From Pseudonocardiales bacterium (GTDB lineage Bacteria; Actinomycetota; Actinomycetes; Mycobacteriales; Pseudonocardiaceae), in NCBI GenBank assembly GCA_019241525.1, contig JAFAWY010000101.1, positions 62,001 through 126,000 of the forward strand: a stretch of DNA of 64,000 nucleotides, read 5' to 3'. Below the pieces are notes generated by a model. That model saw only the letters and a program-made list of their open reading frames with translations, did not search any database and was not told the DNA's origin. This document shows positions 1 through 7,654 of this stretch, in pieces. How positions within the stretch are numbered: the stretch's first letter is position 1; every line of letters begins with the position of its first letter. The translations under genes and the position numbers were made by a program.

Positions 1-1594
1 CTGCCGCCGTCTCGTTGGCATCTGCCGGGCGTACCACATCCAGCCCGGGAATGGCCCGCAGCGCGGCCAGATGTTCCACCGGCTGGTGGGTGGGACCGTC
101 TTCCCCGAGGCCGATGGAGTCGTGCGTCCAGATGTACGTGACCGGCGTCTTCATCAATGCGGCCAGCCGCACTGCAGGGCGCATGTAGTCACTGAAGATC
201 AAGAAAGTACCGCCGTAGGGCCGGGTCGGCCCGTGCAGCGCGATCCCGTTGAGGATCGCGCCCATCGCATGCTCGCGCACCCCGAAGTGCAGGGTGCGCC
301 CGTACGGGTGCGCGGTCCACATCTTGGTGGAGATCTTCTCGGGGCCGAAGGAGTCGGCACCCTTGATCGTGGTGAGGTTGCTCTCGCCAAGGTCGGCGGA
401 GCCCCCCCACAGTTCCGGCAACTCCTCGCCGATCGCCGAGAGCACCTCCCCGGACGCCTTGCGGGTCGCAAGGCCTTTCTTGTCCGGCTGCCAGGTCGGC
501 AGCTTCTCGGCCCAGCCGGCGGGTAGCTCCCGGCGGATCAGCCGGTCGAACAGGGCGGCCCGCGATGGGTTGGCCTGCCGCCAGCTGTCGAAGGCTTGTT
601 GCCACTTCGCGTGTGCTGCCTGGCCCCGGGCGACCACCTGGCGGGTGTGCTCGAGGATCCCCGGCTCGACGACGAAAGAGCGCTGCGGGTCGAAGTTCAG
701 CGCTTCCTTCACCGCGGCCACCTCATCGGCGCCCAGCGCAGAGCCATGCGCGGCCCCGGTGTTCATCTTGTGCGGTGCCGGGTAGCCGATCACGGTGCGC
801 AGCACGATCAGCGATGGGCGCCCGGTCTCAGCCTTGGCCGCTTCGATCGCCTCCACGATGCCGACGACGTCCTCGCCACCATGCACGGTTTGCACATGCC
901 ACCCGTAGGCCTCGTAGCGGGCGGCGGTGTTCTCCGACAGCGCGATCTTGGTGTCGTCCTCGATGGAGATCTCGTTGGAGTCGTAGATCACCACGAGATT
1001 GCCGAGTTCCTGGGTGCCGGCCAGCGAGGACGCCTCAGACGTGACACCTTCCTCGATATCGCCGTCAGAAGCGATGACGTAGATGTGGTGATCGAACGGG
1101 CTTTCGCCCAGCACAGGATCCGGATCGAACAGGCCGCGTTCGCGGCGAGCCGCCATCGCCATCCCCACGGCAGCGGCCAGACCCTGGCCCAGCGGCCCCG
1201 TGGTGATCTCCACACCGATGGTGTGCCCGTACTCGGGGTGGCCCGGCGTCTTCGAACCCCACTTGCGCAGCTGCTCGATATCCTCCAGTTCCAGCCCGTA
1301 GCCGGAGAGGAACAGCTGCAGGTACAGCGTCAGACTGGAATGCCCGCAGGACAGCACGAACCGGTCCCGGCCGGTCCACGCCGGGTCGGTCGGATCGTGC
1401 CGCAGCACCCGCTGGAACAGGGTGTACGCCAGCGGGGCAAGGCTCATGGCGGTACCTGGGTGGCCGCTGCCGCAGTGTTGCACGGCGTCTGCGGCGAGCA
1501 CGCGGATGGTGTCCACCGCGCGGGTGTCCACATCGGTCCAGTCGTCTGGCACCCGAGGAGTGGTGAGCTGGGTCAGATCGTCGATGACGGACAC
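1..1594 (-). CDS. tkt: Transketolase, C-terminus cut by window edge
   Basis: Thiamine-diphosphate enzyme of the non-oxidative pentose phosphate pathway, moving two-carbon ketol units between sugar phosphates in the cytosol. The GTG start is at 1594, preceded by a good ribosome binding site (AGGAGC). The N-terminal half shows the ThDP-binding features GHPGTAMSLAP and SDGDIEEGVTSEASSLAG, then the GYPAPHKMNTGAAHGSALG loop. The pyrimidine domain begins with the DLGESNLT region, and the substrate-facing HFGVREHAMG and THDSIGLGEDGPTHQPVE motifs are present. About 531 residues are visible of roughly 700; the last third lies beyond the left edge. It diverges from ctaB over about 290 bp, the same arrangement as in Mycobacterium. 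Identification is firm. Confidence 0.97.
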   Translation of the reverse strand, partial: MSVIDDLTQLTTPRVPDDWTDVDTRAVDTIRVLAADAVQHCGSGHPGTAMSLAPLAYTLFQRVLRHDPTDPAWTGRDRFVLSCGHSSLTLYLQLFLSGYGLELEDIEQLRKWGSKTPGHPEYGHTIGVEITTGPLGQGLAAAVGMAMAARRERGLFDPDPVLGESPFDHHIYVIASDGDIEEGVTSEASSLAGTQELGNLVVIYDSNEISIEDDTKIALSENTAARYEAYGWHVQTVHGGEDVVGIVEAIEAAKAETGRPSLIVLRTVIGYPAPHKMNTGAAHGSALGADEVAAVKEALNFDPQRSFVVEPGILEHTRQVVARGQAAHAKWQQAFDSWRQANPSRAALFDRLIRRELPAGWAEKLPTWQPDKKGLATRKASGEVLSAIGEELPELWGGSADLGESNLTTIKGADSFGPEKISTKMWTAHPYGRTLHFGVREHAMGAILNGIALHGPTRPYGGTFLIFSDYMRPAVRLAALMKTPVTYIWTHDSIGLGEDGPTHQPVEHLAALRAIPGLDVVRPADANETAA

Positions 1595-1882
1595 GCTGGT
1601 GCTCCTGACTGTGCTCGTTTTGGCGCCGTGAGGCTGAAGTGCTCCGGCCTGATATCGGGGTTGATCTCTTGGGGCTGTTTTCCGGGTCGCTACCTACCCT
1701 AGCGAGCGGGGACCTGTTGTGATCTCCCCCTGCAGAGCGGCCCCGGGGGGGAACACGCGGGTTAGCGCAGTTAACATCTCCTCGGAGGGAGTACCCGCCG
1801 AACGGACGTCCATGCCTGCGCGTCCGGATCCGGCGGTCGGGAGGAGCCACCGTGAGCACAGCGTCCCAACTCCGGGAACGCG
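1595..1882. promoter_or_regulatory. Divergent tkt/ctaB promoter region
   Basis: About 290 bp between two divergent starts. It should hold promoters for both genes, but I cannot assign -10 and -35 boxes with confidence. A strong Shine-Dalgarno (GGGAGGAG, 1839-1846) sits near the ctaB end but serves a GTG at 1852 that is out of frame with ctaB (see the separate short ORF). A short CGCTA/TAGCG dyad lies near 1690-1706. Nothing else is recognised. Confidence 0.4.
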
Positions 1883-1890
1883 GTGAGTAG
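1852..1890 (+). CDS. Possible 12-residue leader ORF overlapping ctaB start
   Basis: A GTG at 1852 follows a strong Shine-Dalgarno (GGGAGGAG, about 5-6 nt spacing) and opens a 12-codon frame ([12 protein letters not shown]) ending in TAG at 1888-1890, which overlaps the ctaB GTG at 1883 by 8 bp in another frame. The ctaB start itself has only a weak GGGAA upstream. Reading is therefore likely coupled: ribosomes load at 1852, terminate at 1890 and reinitiate at 1883. A sequencing indel that hides a longer ctaB N-terminus is the alternative. Its existence as a translated peptide is inferred. Confidence 0.35.
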   Translation: MSTASQLRERGE

Positions 1891-2812
1891 TACCGTTACG
1901 GCTCCGGGCGAATCGCGTATTCGCCGGCGTGCCAGCGTGTTGCGCGGCTACCTCGCATTGACCAAGCCGCGCGTGATCGAACTACTCCTGGTGACGACTA
2001 TTCCTGCGATGTTGCTTGCCGCCCGCGGAGTGCCGTCGCTGTGGTTGATCGCGGCCACCCTGTTCGGCGGCAGCATGGCTGCCGGCAGCGCCAACGCGCT
2101 GAACTGCGTCATCGATGCCGACATCGATGCCCAGATGAAACGGACCCGGTCCCGGCCGTTGGTCACCCACGAAGTGCCCGTCCGGCATGCGCTGATCTTC
2201 GGTATCGCGCTGGGGGTCGCCGCGTTCGGCTGGTTGTGGGCCACCACCAACCTGCTGTCGGCGGTGCTGGCGGTGGCAACGATCCTGTTCTACGTCTTCG
2301 GCTACACCTTGCTGCTCAAACGGCGGACCGCGCAGAACATCATCTGGGGTGGTGCTGCCGGGTGCATGCCGGTCGTGATCGGCTGGTCTGCGGTGACCGG
2401 CACGGTGAGCTGGCCTGCGCTGGTGATGTTCGGCGTGGTCTTTTTTTGGACGCCGCCGCACACCTGGGCGCTGGCCATGAAGTTTCGCGAGGATTACCAG
2501 CGGGTGGGTGTGCCGATGCTGCCCGCGGTGGCCTCCCCGTTGTCAGTGGCGCGCCGGATCGTGCTGTTCAGCTGGTTGATGGTGGCCTGGAGCCTGTTGC
2601 TGGTACCAGCCACCAGCTGGATTTACGTCGCGGTGGCGGTGCTCGCCGGTGGTTGGTTCCTGACGATGGCGCATCGCCTGCACGGCGCCATACGGCGCGG
2701 CATGGCGGTCAACCCCATGCGCCTGTTCCACTTATCCAATACCTACCTGGCGCTGCTGTTCGTCGCGATCGCCGTCGACTCAGTCCTCGCCTGGCCCCCT
2801 CTGCTGCGCTGA
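1883..2812 (+). CDS. ctaB: Protoheme IX farnesyltransferase (heme O synthase)
   Basis: Membrane prenyltransferase (UbiA superfamily) that attaches a farnesyl group to heme B, giving heme O, the precursor of heme A for cytochrome c oxidase. The 309-residue product has the family's first Asp-rich motif ([15 protein letters not shown], about residue 75-90), [13 protein letters not shown] at about 27-39, [19 protein letters not shown], and the [15 protein letters not shown] motif followed by [11 protein letters not shown]. There are about nine hydrophobic segments. The GTG start at 1883 may be translationally coupled to a short upstream frame. Its partner ctaA lies 11 kb away on the other strand, with qor between, as in Mycobacterium. 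Confidence 0.97.
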   Translation: MSSTVTAPGESRIRRRASVLRGYLALTKPRVIELLLVTTIPAMLLAARGVPSLWLIAATLFGGSMAAGSANALNCVIDADIDAQMKRTRSRPLVTHEVPVRHALIFGIALGVAAFGWLWATTNLLSAVLAVATILFYVFGYTLLLKRRTAQNIIWGGAAGCMPVVIGWSAVTGTVSWPALVMFGVVFFWTPPHTWALAMKFREDYQRVGVPMLPAVASPLSVARRIVLFSWLMVAWSLLLVPATSWIYVAVAVLAGGWFLTMAHRLHGAIRRGMAVNPMRLFHLSNTYLALLFVAIAVDSVLAWPPLLR

Positions 2813-2832
2813 GCTGTCGTTATCAGCGGTGA

Positions 2833-3096
2833 TCAGGCGCGCGCGGCGGCGCGAGCACGAGCTTTGGCGGCTTCGATCTCGCGGTCTTTGGGCGGTGCTG
2901 CGGTGACCAGCTCGTTGAGTAGCTGCGTCGAGGCATCGGCTACTGCATCCACCGCCCGCTGGAACGCTTCCGCGTTGATGCGCGACGGCTTGGTGGACCC
3001 ACTGATCTTCCGCACATACTGCAACGCCGCGTTGTACACCTCGTCGCGTGTCGCCGGGGGATCGAAATTGTGCAGTGGGCGGATGTTGCGGCACAT
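2833..3096 (-). CDS. DUF2277 family protein
   Basis: Small soluble protein of 87 residues with the DUF2277 signature: MCRNIRPLHNF at the very N-terminus, PPAT at about 13-16, ALQYVRKISG at about 24-33 and PPKDREIEAAKARAR near the end. Members are usually 80-95 residues, so this is full length, and the conserved N-terminal CRNI supports the start. Function is unknown; the conserved Cys, His and Arg hint at a ligand- or nucleic-acid-binding role, which is inference. It ends 20 bp beyond ctaB in a convergent arrangement. Confidence 0.9.
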   Translation of the reverse strand: MCRNIRPLHNFDPPATRDEVYNAALQYVRKISGSTKPSRINAEAFQRAVDAVADASTQLLNELVTAAPPKDREIEAAKARARAAARA

Positions 3097-3150
3097 TTGT
3101 CGAATCGTACGGCGGGGAGGTGACCGGCAGGGATTACACGTCGGTCACCG

Positions 3151-3498
3151 GTGAGTTCGCTGGCGCACGGTCGTCCAACGGGTATGCGGCGGGCAGAGGT
3201 CGGCGCTGTGGTGGTGCTCGTCCGCGGTGACGCCGAGTTGGCCAGCTGGCCGTTGGCGCAGGGAGACCATCTGGACCTGGCAGTGGTCGGCCAGCTGGCG
3301 CGATGGCAACTCGCCGCGAGACGCCTGGGTTGTTCGATCCAGCTACGCGGTGCCTGCACGCAGCTGGTCGGGCTACTGGAGCTGGTCGGCCTCGGCGAGC
3401 TGGTAACAGGCCTACGGCTCGAGATGGGTGGGCAGTCCGAAGGCGGCGAACAGTGCGGTGTCGAGGAAGTTGTGATGCCCGATGATCCGATCACCTGA
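3151..3498 (+). CDS. STAS/MlaB-like domain protein
   Basis: 115-residue soluble protein. The stretch AVVVLVRGDAELASWPL, then QLARWQLAARRLGCSI and LVGLLELVGLGELV, has the beta-alpha-beta pattern of STAS (anti-sigma-antagonist-like) domains, and the tail GVEEVVMPDDPIT resembles conserved tails of actinobacterial STAS proteins as I remember them. The GTG at 3151 is used; an ATG at 3184 is the alternative. Its last 87 bp overlap, tail to tail, the 3' end of the ECF sigma factor gene on the other strand, and both C-termini look genuine. Such proteins are commonly found beside this sigma factor type, suggesting regulation by partner binding, but no anti-sigma kinase is present here. Confidence 0.7.
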   Translation: MSSLAHGRPTGMRRAEVGAVVVLVRGDAELASWPLAQGDHLDLAVVGQLARWQLAARRLGCSIQLRGACTQLVGLLELVGLGELVTGLRLEMGGQSEGGEQCGVEEVVMPDDPIT

Positions 3499-4407
3499 AA
3501 TCTCGATGACCTGCAAGGCCCACGGCTGGTAACCGCCGTGGCTGTCCGGGCGGTAAGAGCCGAACGCGGCGCAGCCATTCGCCGCCGTCGCCACCAGGCG
3601 TGAACCACGGCAACCACTGCCCTCGCCGAGGAACCACCGGCCCATCTCGACCGGTCCACGCAGCCAGAAGTCGTAGGGCGGCATCGACATGACCGCATCG
3701 TCATGCAGTAGCGACACCAGGGACGTGATGTCGTAACGCTCGAAGGCGTCTACGTAACGAGCCAGCAACGCGCGTTGCTCGGCATCAACCGCAGGCGAGT
3801 GGGAAAGGTCGCGGGCCGCAAGCGTGGCCCGGGCTCGCTGCAGTGCGCTGTTGACCGACGCGACACTGGTCTCCAACAGCTCGGCCACCTCGGAGGCTTG
3901 CCAGCGCAGCACCTCGCGCAGGATCAGTACGGCCCGCTGCTTAGGGGGAAGGTTTTGCAGGGCAGTGACAAAGGCGAGCCGAACACTCTCTTTTGACACC
4001 GCCAACTCGGCCGGGTCGCCATCCTCGGGCAGGACTCGGGCATCCGAGATGGGCTGTACCCAGGCGTGCTCTGGAAGTGTCGAGCCATGGAAGGAGTCGG
4101 CCGTCGAAGCGGGTCCTAGATCCACCGGCAGCGCCCGGCGCTGGCGCCCGCGCAGCAAATCCAGGCACACGTTCGTGGCGATGCGGTATAGCCACGAGCG
4201 CACCGCAGACCGCCCCTCGAACCCGTCAAGTCCCCGCCAGGCACGGACCATCGTCTCCTGCACCGCGTCCTCAGCCTCGAAAAAAGAGCCGAGCATCCGG
4301 TAGCAGTAGCCGGTAAGTTCCCGGCGGTGCCGCTCCAGGTCCCCCGCCGACACCTCGCCGTGATCGATCTCTGGAGGCTGGACAGGCGCATGGGGTTGGG
4401 CTGGCAC
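3412..4407 (-). CDS. ECF sigma factor with C-terminal SnoaL-like domain (SigG/TIGR02960 type)
   Basis: RNA polymerase sigma-70 family factor of 331 residues. Region 2 (about residues 28-95) shows LTGYCYRMLGSFFEAEDAVQETMVRAWR and RSWLYRIATNVCLDLLR; region 4 (about 165-215) shows LPPKQRAVLILREVLRW and SVASVNSALQRARATL. The extra C-terminal part (about 220-331; YVDAFERYDITSLVSLLHDDAV, IIGHHNFLDTALFAAFGLP) is a SnoaL-like domain typical of the large SigG-type ECF factors, thought to sense a ligand or control activity in place of a classical anti-sigma. It diverges from the BNR-repeat gene and overlaps the STAS gene at its 3' end. Family call firm; stimulus unknown. Confidence 0.93.
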   Translation of the reverse strand: MPAQPHAPVQPPEIDHGEVSAGDLERHRRELTGYCYRMLGSFFEAEDAVQETMVRAWRGLDGFEGRSAVRSWLYRIATNVCLDLLRGRQRRALPVDLGPASTADSFHGSTLPEHAWVQPISDARVLPEDGDPAELAVSKESVRLAFVTALQNLPPKQRAVLILREVLRWQASEVAELLETSVASVNSALQRARATLAARDLSHSPAVDAEQRALLARYVDAFERYDITSLVSLLHDDAVMSMPPYDFWLRGPVEMGRWFLGEGSGCRGSRLVATAANGCAAFGSYRPDSHGGYQPWALQVIEISGDRIIGHHNFLDTALFAAFGLPTHLEP

Positions 4408-4520
4408 GCCAGCTCATGCTACGCCCGCGCTCATCGATTTCGAGCAGCCAAGCGGTGAATTCCTGCCGTACCAGTCGTCACACCAGTTAGCGATGGAGCA
4501 GATAGCTCAAAGGAGTATGG

Positions 4521-5636
4521 ATGAGCCGGGTACGGGTGCTCGTGGGTACACGCAAGGGCGCGTTCGTCTTGACCTCAGACGGACAGCGCCAGCACTGGGA
4601 TGTTCGCGGTCCGCACTTCGGCGGCTGGGAGATCTACCACATCACCGGATCTCCCGCGGATCCAGCTCGGCTCTATGCATCCCAATCCACCGGCTGGTTC
4701 GGGCAGCTCATCCAACGGTCCGACGACGGTGGCGTCACCTGGCAGCCGGTAGGCAACGAGTTCAGCTACGACGGAGTGCCCGGCACTCATCAGTGGTATG
4801 ACGGCTCGCCACATCCGTGGGAATTCGCCCGCGTATGGCATCTTGAACCGTCGCTGACTGATCCCGACACGGTTCTTGCCGGCGTGGAAGATGCCGCCTT
4901 GTTTCGCACGGTCGACGGTGGCCACACCTGGCAGGAGCTGTCCGGGTTGCGCGACCACGATTCTGGGTCGTCCTGGCAGCCAGGTGCCGGAGGGATGTGC
5001 CTGCACACGATCGTGCAACACCCGACCGACGCGGGAAGGATCTTCGTCGCAATCTCGGCCGCCGGTGTTTTCCGCACCGACGACGCGGCCAAGACGTGGC
5101 GCCCGGTTAACCGTGGCCTTCGTTCGGAACAGATACCCGACCCGACCGCCGAAGTCGGCCACTGCGTCCACCGGCTGGCGATGCATCCGTCGCGGCCGAA
5201 CGCGCTGTTCATGCAGAAACACTGGGATGTCATGCGCACCGATGACGCTGGCGAGTCGTGGCAGGAGATCAGCGGCGATCTGCCTACCGACTTCGGCTTC
5301 GTCATCGATGTGCACGCCCACGAGCCGGACACCATTTACGTCATTCCCATCACCAGCGATTCGGAGCATTACCCGCCAGAGGGCAGATTGCGGGTGTACC
5401 GCAGCCGCACCGGCGGGCACCACTGGGAGCCACTCACCAGCGGGCTGCCGCAGCGTGACTGTTACGTCAACGTGTTGCGCGACGCGATGGCCGTGGACTC
5501 GCTCGACCCGTGCGGGGTGTACTTCGGGACCACCGGTGGGCAGGTCTACGCATCGGCCGACGCGGGAAACACCTGGGCGACTATCGTCCGTGATCTGCCG
5601 TCCGTGCTGTCGGTGCAAGCGCAGACGCTGCCATGA
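4521..5636 (+). CDS. BNR/Asp-box repeat beta-propeller protein (sialidase-like fold)
   Basis: 371-residue protein without a signal peptide, made of repeated Asp-box motifs (S/R-x-D-x-G-x-x-W): [45 protein letters not shown] and ASADAGNTW. These occur in sialidases and YCF48/WD40-like propellers. The N-terminal [11 protein letters not shown] and the [22 protein letters not shown] stretch are characteristic of a conserved actinobacterial family often annotated 'exo-alpha-sialidase', for which catalytic activity is unproven; the Arg triad of sialidases cannot be assigned here. The start ATG at 4521 has AAAGGAG upstream. The stop overlaps the MoaD-like gene by 4 bp (ATGA), so the two are co-translated. 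Confidence 0.85.
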   Translation: MSRVRVLVGTRKGAFVLTSDGQRQHWDVRGPHFGGWEIYHITGSPADPARLYASQSTGWFGQLIQRSDDGGVTWQPVGNEFSYDGVPGTHQWYDGSPHPWEFARVWHLEPSLTDPDTVLAGVEDAALFRTVDGGHTWQELSGLRDHDSGSSWQPGAGGMCLHTIVQHPTDAGRIFVAISAAGVFRTDDAAKTWRPVNRGLRSEQIPDPTAEVGHCVHRLAMHPSRPNALFMQKHWDVMRTDDAGESWQEISGDLPTDFGFVIDVHAHEPDTIYVIPITSDSEHYPPEGRLRVYRSRTGGHHWEPLTSGLPQRDCYVNVLRDAMAVDSLDPCGVYFGTTGGQVYASADAGNTWATIVRDLPSVLSVQAQTLP

Positions 5637-5929
5637 TCCGCGTCGCGCTCCCGGCGCACTTGCGCGCATTGGCGCACGTCGAAGGGGAGGTTTCGCTGCG
5701 GGTTACCGGCCCGGTCACGCAACGTTCGGTGCTCGACGCACTAGAGGCCCGGTACCCGGTGCTCCGCGGGACAATCCGCGATCACGCCACGCGCCGGCGG
5801 CGTGCGTTCGTGCGATTCTTCGCCTGCGAGCAGGATCTCTCTCACGAGTCGCCGGACACTCCACTACCGCACGCGGTCGCGATCGGAGTCGAGCCCTACC
5901 TCGTCGTGGGTGCCATGGCGGGTGGCTAG
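5633..5929 (+). CDS. MoaD/ThiS family ubiquitin-like protein
   Basis: 98-residue beta-grasp protein. [24 protein letters not shown] opens the fold; [18 protein letters not shown] follows; the chain ends in VVGAMAGG, carrying the C-terminal Gly-Gly that E1-like enzymes activate as adenylate or thiocarboxylate in molybdopterin, thiamine and related sulfur-carrier systems. No MoaE, ThiG or E1-like gene is nearby, so the acceptor is unknown. It overlaps the preceding BNR-repeat gene by 4 bp and the following methyltransferase start (GTG 5929) by 1 bp. The BNR-MoaD pairing is known in actinobacteria; the tight methyltransferase link is the unusual part. Confidence 0.88.
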   Translation: MIRVALPAHLRALAHVEGEVSLRVTGPVTQRSVLDALEARYPVLRGTIRDHATRRRRAFVRFFACEQDLSHESPDTPLPHAVAIGVEPYLVVGAMAGG

Positions 5930-7653
5930 TGGCCCGATTAATGACCAGTAATCAGGTCTTGCCCAGCTTGAACCGCGGTCGTCGGGGACCGTTGACGCCC
6001 GCGTGCGGCACTGTCCCGGATGGCGCAGCTGCGGTGCTGGCCACCGTGCCTGCGTGGTGGGCGCGCCGGGCCACAGCGGCCGGGCTCAGTGGCGACTGCC
6101 TCGATGTCGAATGTGCCATCGCCGCCGAGGTGCCCCGCACCGCGGGATGGTCCCGGATCCAGCCCCGGACGGATTTGCTGGACGCGACACCCGAGCAGCT
6201 TGGCGATGCGTACGTCACCGCGCTGGATCCAGCGGTGCGCAGTCAGACCGGTCGCCACTACACGCCCCCGGCGCTGGCCACGGCGCTGTGGGAGCAAGCC
6301 CAAGCCACGGCCGGTGGCCGGATTGACGGGCCGGTGTTCGACCCGGCCTGCGGGGCGGGTGCGCTGCTGCTCCCCCCGTTGCGATCGTGGCTGAGCTTCT
6401 GCCCTGATCCTGAGCAGGTGCTGGCCGGGGTAGCCAGCACAATCGGCGGTTGTGATCTCGACGAGGCAGCGGTGTGGCTGGGCAACGTCGCGCTGGCCTC
6501 GTTGCTGCTGCCCTGGTGGGCGCGGCTGCCTGCACTGCGGCGACCCCCACTGCCGGCGTTCCTGCACGTGGATGATGGCTTGGCACCGCGCGAAGTGCGC
6601 GCCGCGGCCGTGCTGATGAACCCCCCGTACGGGAGGATCCGGCTCGACGATCAGGAGCGGCTGCGCTGGTCGCACGCGGTCTATGGCCATGCCAACCGGT
6701 ACGCGTTGTTCATGGCCGCAGGCGCCGCCCAGCTCAGGCAGGGCGGGATACTCGCGGCGCTGGTGCCGGCGGGATGGTTGGGTGGCTGCTACTTCCAGCG
6801 GCTGCGGGCGCACCTGGCAGTCCATGCGCCCTTGGACCGGATCAGCTACGTGCGGGAGCGCACCGATGTCTTCTCCACCGGAGTTCTCCAGGAAACTGTG
6901 CTGGCCAGCTTCGTACGGGGGGCCTCGCCGGGTGAGATACGTTGCGCTGCCCTCGGGATGAACGGTCAGCCCACCCGGACAGGCATCGGTTCGGCGTGCC
7001 CGCCGGCGCGGCCGGACCTGCCCTGGCCGCTGCCGCGCAGCGACTCCGACGTGCCGTTGGTGCGCCGCGCGGCGATCCTGCACGCTCGGCTGGCCGACTA
7101 CGGCTGGAAAGTCAGCACCGGACCGCTGGTGTGGAACCGCGCCAAGGCGCGCATCTCGGCCAGTCGTGATGACAACAGCGTCACCATCGTGTGGGCAGCC
7201 GACCTGGACGGCGCAATGCCACGCCGGGCGCGCATCCGCCAACCGCAGCGGTGGGTGACGCTACGGCCAGGCGACGATCGGGTTCTCGTCTTGGACCGCC
7301 CGGCGGTGCTGGTGCAGCGGACCACCGCCCCGGAACAGCCACGACGCCTGCTTGCCGCCGACTTCGATGCCGACTGCCTTGCCCGCTGGGGTGGCCGCGT
7401 CGTCGTGGAAAATCATGTCAACGTACTGACGTGCGGTGATCCGCAATCTCCGCTGACGACCCGGCTGCTGATGGCGTTGCTGAAGTCAGCTGCTCTTGAC
7501 CGGCTATACCGGTGCCTGACCGGGTCGGTGGCGGTGTCCGCCTATGAGCTGTCCGCAATCCCGCTCCCGGATCGCGCCACCTTGCTGATCTGGGCGCGGC
7601 ACGACGATGCCACGGTTGCCCAAGAGATCGAGAACTACTATGGAGCCGGTTGA
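5929..7653 (+). CDS. Solitary N6-adenine DNA methyltransferase (Eco57I/TaqI-like)
   Basis: SAM-dependent adenine methyltransferase of about 574 residues. Motif I (FDPACGAGALLLPPL) lies near residue 139 and catalytic motif IV (LMNPPYGRIRL) near 231, the (N/D)PPY form of N6-adenine enzymes. TGRHYTPPALATAL before motif I is the usual SAM-domain entry. The C-terminal third (STGPLVWNRAKARI ... VLVQRTTAPEQPRRL ... GGRVVVENHVNVL ... YRCLTGSVAVSAYELSAIPLP) looks like an Eco57I/TaqI-type target recognition domain. GTG 5929 overlaps the MoaD-like stop by 1 bp; ATG 5941 is an alternative. No endonuclease or helicase gene is adjacent, so it is an orphan enzyme or the remnant of a restriction system. Its stop is 1 bp from that of the convergent DUF6398 gene. 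Confidence 0.9.
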   Translation: MARLMTSNQVLPSLNRGRRGPLTPACGTVPDGAAAVLATVPAWWARRATAAGLSGDCLDVECAIAAEVPRTAGWSRIQPRTDLLDATPEQLGDAYVTALDPAVRSQTGRHYTPPALATALWEQAQATAGGRIDGPVFDPACGAGALLLPPLRSWLSFCPDPEQVLAGVASTIGGCDLDEAAVWLGNVALASLLLPWWARLPALRRPPLPAFLHVDDGLAPREVRAAAVLMNPPYGRIRLDDQERLRWSHAVYGHANRYALFMAAGAAQLRQGGILAALVPAGWLGGCYFQRLRAHLAVHAPLDRISYVRERTDVFSTGVLQETVLASFVRGASPGEIRCAALGMNGQPTRTGIGSACPPARPDLPWPLPRSDSDVPLVRRAAILHARLADYGWKVSTGPLVWNRAKARISASRDDNSVTIVWAADLDGAMPRRARIRQPQRWVTLRPGDDRVLVLDRPAVLVQRTTAPEQPRRLLAADFDADCLARWGGRVVVENHVNVLTCGDPQSPLTTRLLMALLKSAALDRLYRCLTGSVAVSAYELSAIPLPDRATLLIWARHDDATVAQEIENYYGAG

Positions 7654-7654
7654 G

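Noticed and set aside
1065-1859. Long minus-strand frame across the tkt promoter and N-terminus
   Set aside because: It lies in another frame of tkt, with Arg/Pro-rich low-complexity composition and no family motifs.
4575-5669. 364-residue minus-strand frame opposite the BNR-repeat gene
   Set aside because: The plus-strand frame has regular Asp-box repeats, a ribosome binding site and coupling to the next gene; the antisense frame has none.
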